Shown here one piece after another: positions 12,460-23,032 of a stretch of DNA of 64,000 nucleotides. Both the position numbers and the translations under genes were made by a program. This DNA comes from Saposhnikovia divaricata (Eukaryota > Streptophyta > Magnoliopsida > Apiales > Apiaceae), in NCBI GenBank assembly GCA_036435485.1, contig CM071596.1:64157001-64221000 (forward strand). Direction: 5' to 3'. The stretch's first letter is position 1. Every line of letters starts with the position of its first letter. The notes below the pieces were generated by a model. That model had not been told where the DNA came from. It did not search any database and saw only the letters and a list, made by a program, of their open reading frames with translations.

Positions 12460-12468
12460 GGCAGACTC

Positions 12469-13760
12469 ATGTATTATAATAAAAGAAGGATATATTTATT
12501 AATTAATTTTAGAAACACGGATAAATTTAGATTTTTGGTTACTCAACGATAAAATTCAAAGTTTTATTATCCTTGGCACATGAAAAATTGAATCAGAGTA
12601 GAAATATCACGTGCAATCTGTGTTATGTTTTGTGTTTTGTATATAAAAAATAAAATTAAATCAAGTAACATTAAGGAAAAGATGAGTTGCAACTCTTTTT
12701 TATTATTTTTTTGGATAAAATAAAACGAGTCCGATTACATTTTTTGTGTTTTAAGGAATAATTTTCAAAAAAGAAATAAAAATTCAAATGACATACTTCT
12801 TCCTTGCGTTTGATGTTGGGTCCTGCAGAAATTCATTGCAGTTTTGTGTAAATATGGTAAAAGTCTGTGTTAAAGCCAATTAAGTATATCAATCGATTAA
12901 TTATATTATATACTAAAAAGTTTTTTTGGTTAACTCGTGATTAACTTGTATGCGGTTAATACTTTGGCTAAAGTAAAATAGAAGGAAAGTTGAAGAATGA
13001 ATATTATTGGTCTAAAATTTGGGAATGGTCTTTCATTGTAACTAAAATAATTCATCTTTTCTGATTGGTTAACTACATACTATGGTAGACTCAGGTATTA
13101 TAATAAAGAATTTCTAAATAATCATAACATAAATATTTTAAATAGTTTTAATTTATATTCTTATTGGTCAAAAATGTAATTTTTTAGATCAGTTGATGGA
13201 AATAATCATTTTGAAATGATAAAAATACCAACATAATACACGTTTAGAGGATATGTGTAATGTGTATTATTAATACAAAGTTGAAAAATGAATATCTTAT
13301 TAAAAAAATAAAATTTGGAGGAAAACATTAAAAAAATAAAATGAGAAAATAATCAAAATATCTCATTTTTTATTTTTATTTACCTAAAATACCCATTTTT
13401 AGAAATATTAATCAAAATATTCATTTTGGTCAGATACTCTATTTGCAGAATATTAGAGGTCAAATACTCCATTTGCAGAATATTAAAGGGGTAATACTCT
13501 TCACCCAATGAAACGTTAGGAGTGATATCGAACATTCAGATATTACACTACGTATTACAGTATGAATGGAGTACTATTTGATCTAACACTCCACTTATCA
13601 CTATCAATGAAGTATCGAACGTTGAGATATTTTACTACGAATAACCTGATAAGAGTATTGCTAATTGAGAATGACGTCTCATCATAATACTCCACCAACA
13701 ATAAAGTATCTAACGAGTGTTTAAACATATTTTACTCAATTGTATCACACTTTATCTTCA
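12469..13760. other. AT-rich intergenic DNA with a possible decayed palindrome-family copy
   Basis: No gene is seen. At about 13333-13519 the sequence starts GAGAAAATAATCAAAATA and ends ATACTCTTCACCC, like the ends of the Mutator-like family, and it carries repeated ATACTC(C/T)ATTTGCAGAATATTA units. No matching 9-bp flanks were found. The phrase GTAGACTCAGGTATTATAAT at about 13085 matches the target site of copy 3, so an older repeat underlies both. Confidence 0.35.
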
Positions 13761-13763
13761 TAC

Positions 13764-13793
13764 TAGCATGAAAGCCCGTGCAAAACACGAGCA
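13764..13793 (-). mobile_element. Helitron-like 3' terminus
   Basis: On the minus strand a hairpin GCTCGTG-TTTT-GCACGGGC (one G-T pair) is followed by TTTCATG and CTAG, then T. This is the same layout as the terminus at 4701-4729. The body would lie to the right and may include the tandem duplications from 13848 on. The 5' end was not located. Confidence 0.45.
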
Positions 13794-13847
13794 TCATTTA
13801 AATTCATAAAATGTTGTTTTGATTTTTTTAAGTAGACTATTTCAAAT

Positions 13848-14558
13848 TTTTGAAACACTATACATCATTAGTGTGGTATTTTTTATGGATACTAATAATA
13901 ACTCAGATTTCTTATCTAAAGTTCATATATGATTATAACAATACAATCACATTTAACAATTTAAAAAACATAACTTGGTATGATTAAACATTACGTAATT
14001 TAAAATTTTAATCACGAGTCAGTAGACTCACGTGTTTATATATAGCTAAGTGCTAAAAAAGATTTTTATAAATATGAGAATCAAAAACTAATCATAACCA
14101 CACATTCAAATCTAATTTACATCTCAACCTTCACCAACATCCACTCCTATGCCCCTTCCATTTTCGGCGACCTTAGACACCATCACTTGCTTTACACCGC
14201 CTTTTGAAACACTATACATCATTAGTGTGGTATTTTTTATGGATACTAATAATAACTCAAATTTCTTACCTAAAGTTCATATATGATTATAACAATACAA
14301 TCACATCTAACAATTTAAAAAAATTAACTTGGTATAATTAAACACTACGTAATTTAAAAATCTAATTACAAGTCAGTACGTAGACTCACGTGTTTATATA
14401 TAGCTAAGTGCTAAATAAGATTTTTATAGATATGAGAATAAAAACTAATCATAACCACACATTCAAATCTAATTTACATCTCAACCTTCACCAATATCCA
14501 CTCCTATGCCCCTTCCATTTTCGGTGACCTTAGACACCATCACTTGCTTTACACCACC
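13848..14558. repeat. Tandem direct duplication, about 355-bp unit
   Basis: Copy 1 (13848-14201) and copy 2 (14202-14558) both start TTTTGAAACACTATACATCA and both end at TTGCTTTACACC. A handful of substitutions and small indels separate them. No coding sense was found. Confidence 0.85.
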
Positions 14559-14881
14559 GTTATCATGACCACCTCATTCCATTTGTCATCATCGTTCATG
14601 ATATACACACACATATGTATAATGTGTGAATGGGTGAGAGAGAGGGAGTGTGTGTATATACCATCATCACTCTGTGATCTTTTGTTGTCACTAAATCGAC
14701 CACCACTTCGAAATTAACTGATGAACATTTTTGTCACGAATTCCAGTCACATTCCTGACCACATCTCCACTAATTCATTCATCCCTCTCTCAATACATCT
14801 AAGTTTGTAACGTCGATCGATGACATTTTTACTCAATTTACTACCGTCAACACCATTATCAACTGCTTCGAATATTTACAC

Positions 14882-15712
14882 AATTCTAAATTTGGAATAT
14901 TCTTGTAATTTGCGTTTAAATTTTTTAGTGATTTACCTTTAAATTTTGCTAACTTTAGTTGAATTCCTAGTGATGTTGCTTTGATATTGGTGATTTTGGT
15001 GGTGTGAGTGGTGGTGTTCATGTTGTTATAGACAAAACTCTTGTAATTTTGGTAGTGGTGCATGTCGTGGTCGTGGTTGTGGTTGTGGTAGTGGTAGCGT
15101 GAAAGTGGTCATGTGATAGTGATTTAATATTCTTGTAATTTATATTAAAATTAGCTAAAATTTTGGTTTGTACTCATGTACATTCTGATATATTATCTAC
15201 TAAGTATCATATTTCAATAATACAGTTAGACATTTTAAATCTATTATTTTTAAAAGAGTGTCTATAATCTATTATTTAATAAATATTTTTGACCTTTAAA
15301 TTCTAAATTTGGAATATTCTTGTAATTTGCGTTTAAATTTTTTAGTGATTTACCTTTAAATTTTGCTAACTTTAGTTGAATTCCTAGTGATGTTGCTTTG
15401 ATATTGGTGATTTTGGTGGTGTGAGTGGTGGTGTTCATGTTGTTATAGACAAAACTCTTGTAATTTTGGTAGTGGTGCATGTCGTGGTCGTGGTTGTGGT
15501 TGTGGTAGTGGTAGCGTGGAAGTGGTCATGTGATAGTGATTTAATATTCTTGTAATTTATATTAAAATTAGCTAAAATTTTGGTTTGTACTCATGTACAT
15601 TCTGATATATTATCTACTAAGTATCATATTTCAATAATACAGTTAGACATTTTAAATCTATTATTTTTAAAAGAGTGTCTATAATCTATTATTTAATAAA
15701 TATTTTTGACCT
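14882..15712. repeat. Nearly perfect tandem duplication, 414-bp unit
   Basis: Copy 1 (14882-15295) and copy 2 (15299-15712) are separated by 3 bp. I noticed a single difference, A at 15102 against G at 15519. The unit holds a G/T-rich stretch (GTGGTCGTGGTTGTGGTTGT) that gives open but unconvincing minus-strand frames. The near identity implies a very recent duplication or an assembly effect. Confidence 0.9.
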
Positions 15713-16310
15713 AACTATGTGTTTTATCTAAATGTTTATCTAATATATAATATGAAGTTCAAATCTCATTTGCAATAATTTTTGTTTTCGTTTTCCTTAA
15801 TTTTTTTTCTAGTCTATCAAAATATTTTGCCCAATAGCAATGACAGTGGGGTTGTAATCGAGTCGAGTCGAACATTGCCACACGCGAGCTCAAGCTCGGC
15901 TAAAAAGTTCCGTCGAGCTTAAACTCGAGCTCAAGTTCAATTGGTCCTTTAATTTTAATCTCGAAACTTGACTCATAAAGCTTGAAATCTTGAATCGATT
16001 TAACCTATTATGAAAAAAGTTTGAATATAAACGGTTCGACTTATGTTCGACACGGGTTTAACTTGATAAAATATATGAATTTTATAAAATATTGAATATT
16101 TACATTGAAAGATATTTATAATATTTATAAATTTTAAATATTAAAAGTTCGATTAGTCTCGCGAACCTCAAGAATCGAGTAATTTAAAACTTGAACTTTG
16201 CTCGGAAAAGTTTCGATTAGTCCGATGAACAATTTGGCAAATATTGAACATTATAACAAATGAGTTCTTGAAGTATGTATTTAATGAGTTACCAAAAAGT
16301 TCTAAAAACT
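15713..16310. other. Intergenic DNA with GAGCTCGAGC-type repeat remains
   Basis: No gene is seen. At 15850-16200, CGAGCTCAAGCTCGG, AAACTCGAGCTCAAG and CTCGCGAACCTCAAG patterns resemble a worn plant hAT/MITE-type repeat. No termini or target duplication could be assigned. Confidence 0.35.
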
Positions 16311-16483
16311 TCTTTGGTGTAGTGGTTGGAGATGTGAAAATAATCTTTTCTTTGCATAAAGGTCATGGGTTCAATTCCAACCACAAACATTTTTTTTATT
16401 ATTAATACGATGGAAGGACAAATTAGTAAATTACTAAATGAAAGGACAAATTAGTAAATTACTAAATAGCTTGAAACTCCTTG
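16311..16483 (+). mobile_element. tRNA-like SINE
   Basis: A tRNA-like head has an A-box-like TGTAGTGGTTGG (about 16319) and a B-box-like GGTTCAATTCC (16368-16378). A T-rich stretch and the tail GGACAAATTAGTAAATTACT, which is repeated, follow. The tail resembles that of the three units at 30399-30860, so they look like one SINE family. A CCA-less, poorly paired body argues against a true tRNA gene. Confidence 0.45.
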
Positions 16484-16919
16484 TTGACATATAATATATA
16501 TAAAGGATTTCACGAGCATAAGTGAAATCAAACAAAACATGATTATACTTTCTTCATCTGACCACAAATCTGACATTGGGTATTTTATTTTGAGAAACTT
16601 TCTCCCCTCTCCTAGAAAAAAACTTAATTTTCAATTTTTAATTTTAGAGATGTCATCAATTTTTCGGTTGATACTAAACTCTCTTATAATTATTTTTTCT
16701 TGTTTTTATTTTCAAACTAAAGTGTTTCTCTTAATTTTCTATTCCCATATTTTTCTTGTAAAATTTATTTTTATTCGAAAAATACTAAGGGAGTGTATTC
16801 ATTTTAGATTTAAATTTTTTTTATGGATTTTGAAAATCAAAAGTATTCAATTTGAATTTTAAATAATACATTAAAATTTGAAAGTATTCATTTAATATTT
16901 TAGAAAGTTATTTAAAATC

Positions 16920-17895
16920 TGTTAAGTTACCACTCTCCTAAAACCTTCTCTCCCTCACTCGAAAGCCAATTTATGGGTCGAAGTGTGGATCACGAGCGCT
17001 CATCTTATCTTTGGAGCATAACTTGCCTTCATGTCCATATTAAATATAGAGAATATTGGGGGTCGCAGAGAGTCGAACCTGAGACCTCTGCATGATTGAG
17101 CTCTAATACCATGTTAAGTAACCAGTCGCTCTAAAACCTTAAGGTGTTAGAGGAAGGCCCAACTATCTTTGGAGCATAACTTGCCTTCGTGTCCATATTA
17201 AATAGTGAGAATATTGGGTCAGAGCACTGCCCGGCCGGAAGTGCAGAGGCACTGCCCGGCCGGAAGTGCAGAGGCACTGCCCGGGTTTAGTAAGTTTGTG
17301 TGTGGGCTCGACGAGGACGTCGACCCTATAAGAGGGGGTGTTTGTAACATCCCACATCGATTAGAATAAGAGTGTTTGAGGCCTTTATAGATACAAGTCA
17401 ATAACTAATGTATACCAACTTGCTAGCATTTTTGGACTGACCTGTGGTGGGTTGTTGGGTCCGGTATACATTCGGTTGTGGCATGATTGGGCTCTAATAC
17501 CATGTTAAGTAACCAGTCGCTCTAAAACCTTAAGGTGTTAGAGGAAGACCCAACTGGATCTTAATATTACATTTAACACTCCCCCTCACTCGAAAGCCTA
17601 TTTATGGATCGAGAGTGGATCACTAGGTTGTTCGTGCCATTTTGACCCTAGCGTCCGGTTCGCCGTTTTTCAATACTACGTGGGGATCTCGTCCTTTTTG
17701 TGCCCACCATAGCACATAATTTCAATAAATGAGAATATTGGAGGGTAGGAGGGACTTGAACCTGAGACCTCCCACAACCAGAGCTTTGATACCATGTTAA
17801 GTTATCAGCTCTCCTAAAATCTTAAGGTGTTAGAGGGAGGTCTTACATGGATCTTATATTATATTCTAAAATATAACAAAATATTATATCTAACA
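16920..17895 (-). mobile_element. Tandem TRIM-type LTR array
   Basis: On the minus strand a short LTR (17795-17895, TGTTAGATATAATA...GATAACTTAACA) is followed by a primer-binding site TGGTATCAAAGC (17783-17794), then a short non-coding interior, a polypurine tract GAGTGAGGGGGAG and a second LTR (17503-17578). A second primer-binding-like site TGGTATTAGAGC (17491-17502) follows. A third site and LTR end lie at 17100-17111 and 17112 on. The order LTR-interior-LTR-interior-LTR shows tandem TRIM units. GTCTCAGGTTCGACTC beside the primer site looks like a tRNA B box but belongs to the element. Confidence 0.55.
17330..17489 (+). mobile_element. Plus-strand TRIM/LTR fragment nested in the array
   Basis: A polypurine stretch AAGAGGGGGTGTT is followed at 17343 by TGTAACATCCCACATCG, a start common to small plant LTRs. 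A TATA-like TTTATAGATACAAG comes about 45 bp further on. Upstream, GCACTGCCCGGCCGGAAGTG is repeated about three times (17225-17284). The right end merges with the minus-strand TRIM interior and a second LTR is not seen. Confidence 0.4.
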
Positions 17896-18355
17896 AAATC
17901 ATTTTAGAAAGTTCTTCAAAAATCTTGAGTCATTCAGTTAGGATTTTAAAATTAAATTAAAATTTAATGGTATTCAATAAGATTTAAAATAATCCTTTAA
18001 AATTTCATGATATTCTAAAAATGGTGAATTTTTTTTGAATTCTAAACATCTATAAATTTTGATGCATTTTGTAATATTTTTTGTATATTTTCAAATCGGT
18101 AAAAGTCTATAAATTTTTGAAGAATTCTACAAAAATCAGTTACGAAATTTTACATCAACAACATTTTTTTAAAAATCAATCGATTATTATCCCACCGTTG
18201 AATTCTTTCTGAAATGAATGCAAAGTCATTTTTTTAAAACCCGGCTCATCTGTTCTGGAATTACGGCCATAGTTGAACCGTGAAACCCCTGCCCCAGTGC
18301 CTAAAGCCTTCTGTTTAAACAGTACTAGTACTTCCTATTAACAGCTGAGATTGAG
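17896..18355. promoter_or_regulatory. Upstream region of the PPR gene
   Basis: This AT-rich stretch lies between the TRIM array and the PPR start codon. The last 120 bp are less AT-rich and probably hold the promoter and 5' leader. No clear TATA box or other motif was identified. Confidence 0.3.
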
Positions 18356-19771
18356 ATGAATAGCTTAAATTTCCGTTCATTGTCAATTCATTTTCCGCGG
18401 TGGCGCCGTCTCTTCTCCGCCGTCTCCGGCGAACATCGATTTTCTCACTCTCACCTCCAATCCTCCCGTCACGCTTCGCCAAAACTTAACTCCTTCTCCA
18501 CTCACCAAACCCCCAAATTTCAAACACCTCAAAAACACTCAATCAACGACGTTTTCGATGAATCTTCCGTACTCGAATCACTCTCCTCTTACAACAACGA
18601 CTACAAACGCGCCCTCGAGTTCTTCAATTGGCTCCAAACAGGTTCGAAATTTACCCACACTACCAAAACTTTTAATAAAATGATTGACATTTTAGGTAAG
18701 TTCTTCGAGTTTGATATTGCGTGGGAGTTAGTTGATAAAATGTCGAAATCGAATCGTGTGGAGTCGTTGCCTGATCATGTTACTTTTCGTGTTATGTTTA
18801 AACGTTATGTTTCCGCTCGTCTTGTCAAGGAAGCGATTAATACGTATAGTAGGTTGAATGAGTTTGGTTTGAAGGACGAGACGTCGTTTAGGAATTTAGT
18901 TGATGCGTTGTGTGAGTATAAGCACGTGATTGAAGCGGAGGAGTTGTGTTTAGGGAAGAGGAATGAGGAGGTAGGAGAGACGTTTTTTGATGGAAAGGAT
19001 ACGAGGATATATAATATGATTTTACGCGGTTATTTTAAATTGAGTTGGTGGCGGAAATGTAGGGATTTTTGGGAGGAGATGGATAAGAGAGCTGTGGACA
19101 AGGATTTGTTTTCCTACTCGATTTATATGGATATTCAGTGTAAGAGTGGGAAGCCATGGAAGGCTGTCAAGTTGTATAAAGAAATGAAGAGGAAAGGGAT
19201 TAAGTTGGATGTTGTGGCTTATAATACGGTTTTTCGTGCTGTAGGTCAATGTGATGGTGTTGATGCTGCAATGAGGGTTTATCGTGAGATGAGGGAATCA
19301 GGACTTGAGGCTAGTGTGTCGTCTTGTAATGTACTTGTCAAGTTTTTGTGCGAAAATGGAAGGTATAAGGAGGCTTATGAGGTGCTTGATAAAATGAGTG
19401 GATGTGGTTGTCCACCAAATGTGATTACTTATCATTGTCTTTTTACGTGTCTTGAAAAGCCTAGAGAGATTTTGGAGCTGTTTGATCGGATGTTTAAGAG
19501 CGGAGTGCTTCCGATAATGGACACTTATGTATTGCTTATAAGAAAATTTGGGAGATGGGGATTTCTTCGACCAATTTTTGTTGTCTGGAATAAAATGGAA
19601 GAACAAGGATTGAGTCCTGACGAATTTGCTTATAATGCTTTGATTGATGCTTTATTGGAGAAAGGCATGGTTGATATGGCTCGAAAGTATGATGAGGAGA
19701 TGTTGGCGAAAGGGCTTTCAGCTAAGCCAAGAGCAGAACTGGGTACAAAATTAATGCAATCCCAAGATTAG
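18356..19771 (+). CDS. P-class pentatricopeptide-repeat protein, probably mitochondrial
   Basis: This is a 471-residue intronless ORF. Residues 1-55 are rich in Arg/Ser with few acidic residues, a typical organelle transit peptide and more likely mitochondrial. From about residue 100 to the end there are about ten degenerate 34-36-residue helical repeats, for example units beginning VVAYNTVFRAVG, VSSCNVLVKFLCENGR and EFAYNALIDALLEKGM, each ending near a K/GL.xD/P junction. No E, DYW or SMR domain follows, so it is a P-class protein. Such proteins bind organellar RNA in processing, stability or translation; the target cannot be read here. It resembles the Arabidopsis At1g80550-type proteins, from memory. 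No internal stops or frameshifts are present. It is the clearest intact gene in the window. Confidence 0.92.
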   Translation: MNSLNFRSLSIHFPRWRRLFSAVSGEHRFSHSHLQSSRHASPKLNSFSTHQTPKFQTPQKHSINDVFDESSVLESLSSYNNDYKRALEFFNWLQTGSKFTHTTKTFNKMIDILGKFFEFDIAWELVDKMSKSNRVESLPDHVTFRVMFKRYVSARLVKEAINTYSRLNEFGLKDETSFRNLVDALCEYKHVIEAEELCLGKRNEEVGETFFDGKDTRIYNMILRGYFKLSWWRKCRDFWEEMDKRAVDKDLFSYSIYMDIQCKSGKPWKAVKLYKEMKRKGIKLDVVAYNTVFRAVGQCDGVDAAMRVYREMRESGLEASVSSCNVLVKFLCENGRYKEAYEVLDKMSGCGCPPNVITYHCLFTCLEKPREILELFDRMFKSGVLPIMDTYVLLIRKFGRWGFLRPIFVVWNKMEEQGLSPDEFAYNALIDALLEKGMVDMARKYDEEMLAKGLSAKPRAELGTKLMQSQD

Positions 19772-20782
19772 TAATCACAAGCTCTTGGGATTATTTTAAA
19801 GTTTGGATGTAGTGATTACAGAAGATGAAAGGCAAGCTAGCAATAAGTTGTGCGAACTCCTTCTGAATGGAAAAGCTATCTTTAGCAGACGCATCCATCA
19901 TCCATGGACTTGAGAATCATAATTGGTAACACTAATATGCATGAATTATTGACTCATCTGAGAAGTTCCACACCCTTTGTGCCAGGAAACAAAATTGTGA
20001 AATGCAAATGGTATAGAACTTTGCTTATTTTTAATGTTTTTAGTCATTCTTATCAGTGTTCCAGTTTGTTTTTTCTTGGTAAACCTGTAACACACATGTA
20101 CTAATTGGCCTAACTTGCCAAATATGTGATCTTTTTTGGTTTTGCTGACTTCCAAATATATATGATATGTTATCATCTTCTGCATCTTCTTCTTTTCTAA
20201 TTATTACTTCAGTACTGATATCTCAATAATATTAAGAGTTACTGCTATCACTAATTCTGAAGAGGTATATACTAGGGTAGCCTTCAAGGCTCCAAGGTGC
20301 ATTGACAAGATAAGGAAGCCCATTCACTATATGTCTGTTTATAAGAATGCCAATATTCCTCGCATGGATTTCCTTTTGCTGACTTACTGTTAGGCAAATA
20401 TAAATTGACAGTGATGCATTACTATGTTTTGAGCAAACAATTGTTTTCAGTGTTTCCTAATCAAAAATGGATACTAGTGTAATTCATATTAGGAAAAGAA
20501 AATACTACTGCCTCCTTATCAAAATTAGATACAACAATTCTAATTGGGAAAAAAAAGTTACACTAGTACGTGGTATATTTCCTTGTTTAACAGAGGAAAG
20601 AATAAGCAACTACTCGTCATGCTTCTAAACTTGTAGTTTTCTTAATATTGATTGAAGATGGTTAAATATGATTTTGGATGCATTTTACAGCCTTCTTAAC
20701 TGTTTTTTGAGGCCATTGCCTATACATACAGAAGTGAAATATAAAAATGGGGAAGATCAGATTGGTTAAAAATTTATATAAT
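19772..20782. other. 3' flank of the PPR gene and intergenic DNA
   Basis: The first 150 bp look like a 3' UTR. Beyond that only short unconvincing frames occur. At about 20260-20330 the words GGTAGCCTTCAAGGCTCCAAG and GACAAGATAAGGAAGCCCA could be worn coding sequence, but I cannot assign it. Confidence 0.3.
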
Positions 20783-22348
20783 ATGGAGGATCAGCGGATG
20801 AAGAAGGTGAGAATGGAAGATAAAGATAGAATCAGCAAGTTGTCGGATGATTTGATCCACCGAGTCATGTCGTTGGTGGACACTCGATTGGCTGTTAAAC
20901 CAGTGTTCTTTTGAAACTATGGAAGTAACTCTGAACTGCGTAGTTTCAATGGCTACAATGAACATTACAAGGAGAAACTGCGCAAGTTTATCTATTCTCT
21001 CGCCGGAACCATAAATCTCGGATACTAAATTTGGAGCTCTGTCCCAGTAATGGCCTGAATCTACGATTTATTAAAAAGTATGTCAAGTACGCAGTCTCAC
21101 ATGATGTTGAACGCTTGCATGTTATATCATAGTGTTATTGTGCATTATCTTTATTTATCGCTAATTCATTGAAAGAACTCTAACTTACTATGGAATTTGA
21201 ATCTGTTAAAGTGTTGGAATCTGATTGTTGGAGTTTGCTTTACTTGAACAACTTTATGAAAATGGTGAACCCATGATTCCAGAATCATGTTTGATATTTT
21301 AGTTTGCCAAATTTAGGAACACTATGTCTGGAATCATGCACTTTGCCCCAAATTGTTTGAAATCGTCCGACTTTATTAACTCTAGAGCTTACTGATCTGG
21401 TCTTTCCACCGAATATGAGTGGCCACTGCCTTGCTTTTGCCACTCTGCAGAATCTTGCCATAGATCTTGGCAGGCAGTATATAGAATGTTGTGTTATATC
21501 TAATTGTTTCAGTTTTATTGGTTTTTTTCAGATTATATGCCAAGACTCTTACACTTGACATGGTGACCCAACAGATAACTTCACATTTAATTTAATTGTT
21601 ATCGTATAATTATTGTATTACACATGTTTGCAGGTTGTAAGAGTTGAGTTTTAGTCTATCCATCACGAAAACTGTCAAAAGTAAATTCACATATATGAGC
21701 TTCCTCAACGGAGGGTAACGGAGGCAACAGTTGTTTCCTTAAAAGCCTAAAATGAGGTGCTAGGAAAACCCTTTGCCACTCCAACCAACGAGCTGATTGA
21801 TTTTCTTAATGCACAACAAAATGTCAGTGGTATCAGTGATGTTGATGGTGCCAAAAGTGCCTATGCTGGAACCTTCTGAAGTAGATGCTTGCAATGTCAG
21901 ACAAATTGAAGCTCCAGTCAAAAGGGCAATCAATGATCAGGCGAGCCCTTTAGGGAATCAGAGTTATATGGTGTTATGGCAGGGCCATGAGGTCAGCTCA
22001 GAGTATGTAGCCCTGCTTGAACTCAAAATGAAAAGGTATCCAGAAACCTTTGAGCAGTTGACAGAAAAAACAAGAAAATCTTGACAATGAAGCTAAATAC
22101 GCTGTGCTCCTCAGTGAATGCCAATACCAAAACAATCATAGCCGAGGTTGACACTGAGCTTCTCACTGAATTCATGGCCCTTTTTACTGACTTTCAGGAT
22201 GGGGATTCAATATAAATTGGTTAATGAGCCACCTCTGAACTATATTGAGCAGCTTCAATTCTTAAAACGTTCACTTGATGAACCTTTGTCGACTGATACA
22301 AGCATTTATAATGAGAAAAGTAAATTGCAAGATTTGCTGATTAATTGA
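20783..22348 (+). pseudogene. F-box/LRR-type gene remnant
   Basis: From the ATG at 20783 the frame gives a short basic lead, then D-R-I-S-K-L-S-D-D-L-I-H-R-V-M-S-L-V-D-T-R-L-A-V-K, which matches the first half of a plant F-box domain (FBD/LRR type, usual sense D.IS.LPD.LI..IL). A stop follows within 20 codons. Further on, frames shift among leucine-rich stretches (L-N-L-E-L-C-P near 21030; L-C-L-E-S-C-T-L and L-T-L-E-L-T-D-L-V-F-P near 21310-21420). Open stretches at 21797-22084 and 22148-22348 may be its C-terminal part. F-box proteins are substrate adaptors of SCF ubiquitin ligases; this copy cannot encode one. Confidence 0.5.
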
Positions 22349-22541
22349 TAGATTCGGAGAGCTTTCGAAATATCGGTGTCGGTGCAAGCGTTTCTGCTAC
22401 TGCTAGCTACTGTACATTGGAGATGGTAAACTATAAAATAATGATGGCTTTTTGCATACCACTTTACAACATCAGACTAGAAGATTTAGTTTGTGAAGCA
22501 GCGAACTTTTATTTCGGGTAAAATAGTTAATTGATCACTAA

Positions 22542-23032
22542 GAGCATCTCCAACACATTCCTAAGTGAGGTCCTAAAGTCATAATTTGAGGATAATGCAA
22601 GAAAACTGAACTCCAACAAACTCCTAAGAGCATCTGTTTTTGTTTCAGAAATTTTGAAATCTGCAGAAATTTTGAGAAATCTGCAAAAATTTTGAAAAAT
22701 CTGCAGAAATTTTGAGAAATCTGCAGAAATTTTGAGAAATCTGCAGAACATTAAGAATTCAGTAGAAAATTGAGAAATCTGCAGAAATTTTGAAATCTGC
22801 AGAAATTTGCAAATTAAAATATGCAGAATCTGTTTATTATAATATGCAGAATCTGTTTGTTACAATATGTAGAACCTGTTAGAAATATGCAGAATATTTT
22901 AAAATAATATATAGGGAGTGAATATAAAGATCATTGTTGGAGATGATTAATAAATCTATGTTTTAAACTACTAGGAGCCAATTTTGTAATAATATTTCTA
23001 GAGAGTGCCTTAGGAGTGTGTTGGAGATGCTC
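22542..23032. mobile_element. PIF/Harbinger-type MITE nested in the fold-back element
   Basis: The ends are GAGCATCTCCAACACATTCC and its near inverse GGAGTGTGTTGGAGATGCTC. The 3-bp duplication TAA at 22539-22541 and 23033-23035 is the hallmark of Harbinger/Tourist elements. Removing the MITE rejoins the left arm of the host element, which proves the order of insertion. It is non-coding. Confidence 0.75.
22636..22805. repeat. Minisatellite TCTGCAGAAATTTTGAGAAA
   Basis: About seven imperfect copies of a 15-20 bp unit centred on CTGCAGAAATTTTGA lie inside the Harbinger-type MITE. Expansion inside the MITE makes its two halves unequal. Confidence 0.8.

Noticed and set aside
13333..13519. Sixth palindrome-family element
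   Set aside because: The ends look right (GAGAAAATAATC and CTTCACCC), but the 9-bp flanks AAATAAAAT and AATGAAACG do not match and the palindromes are absent.
14833..15480. Two similar 72-76-codon minus-strand ORFs as paralogous genes
   Set aside because: They are the same non-coding tandem duplication read backwards, with no start context or domain.
17040..17110. tRNA gene suggested by GGTTCGACTC on the minus strand
   Set aside because: It adjoins a primer-binding site and LTR ends repeated three times nearby. No acceptor or anticodon stem can be folded, so it is TRIM sequence.
17220..17400. Cassandra-type TRIM with an embedded 5S rRNA
   Set aside because: No 5S promoter or 5S-like core is present; only a TGTAACATCCCACATCG LTR start was found.
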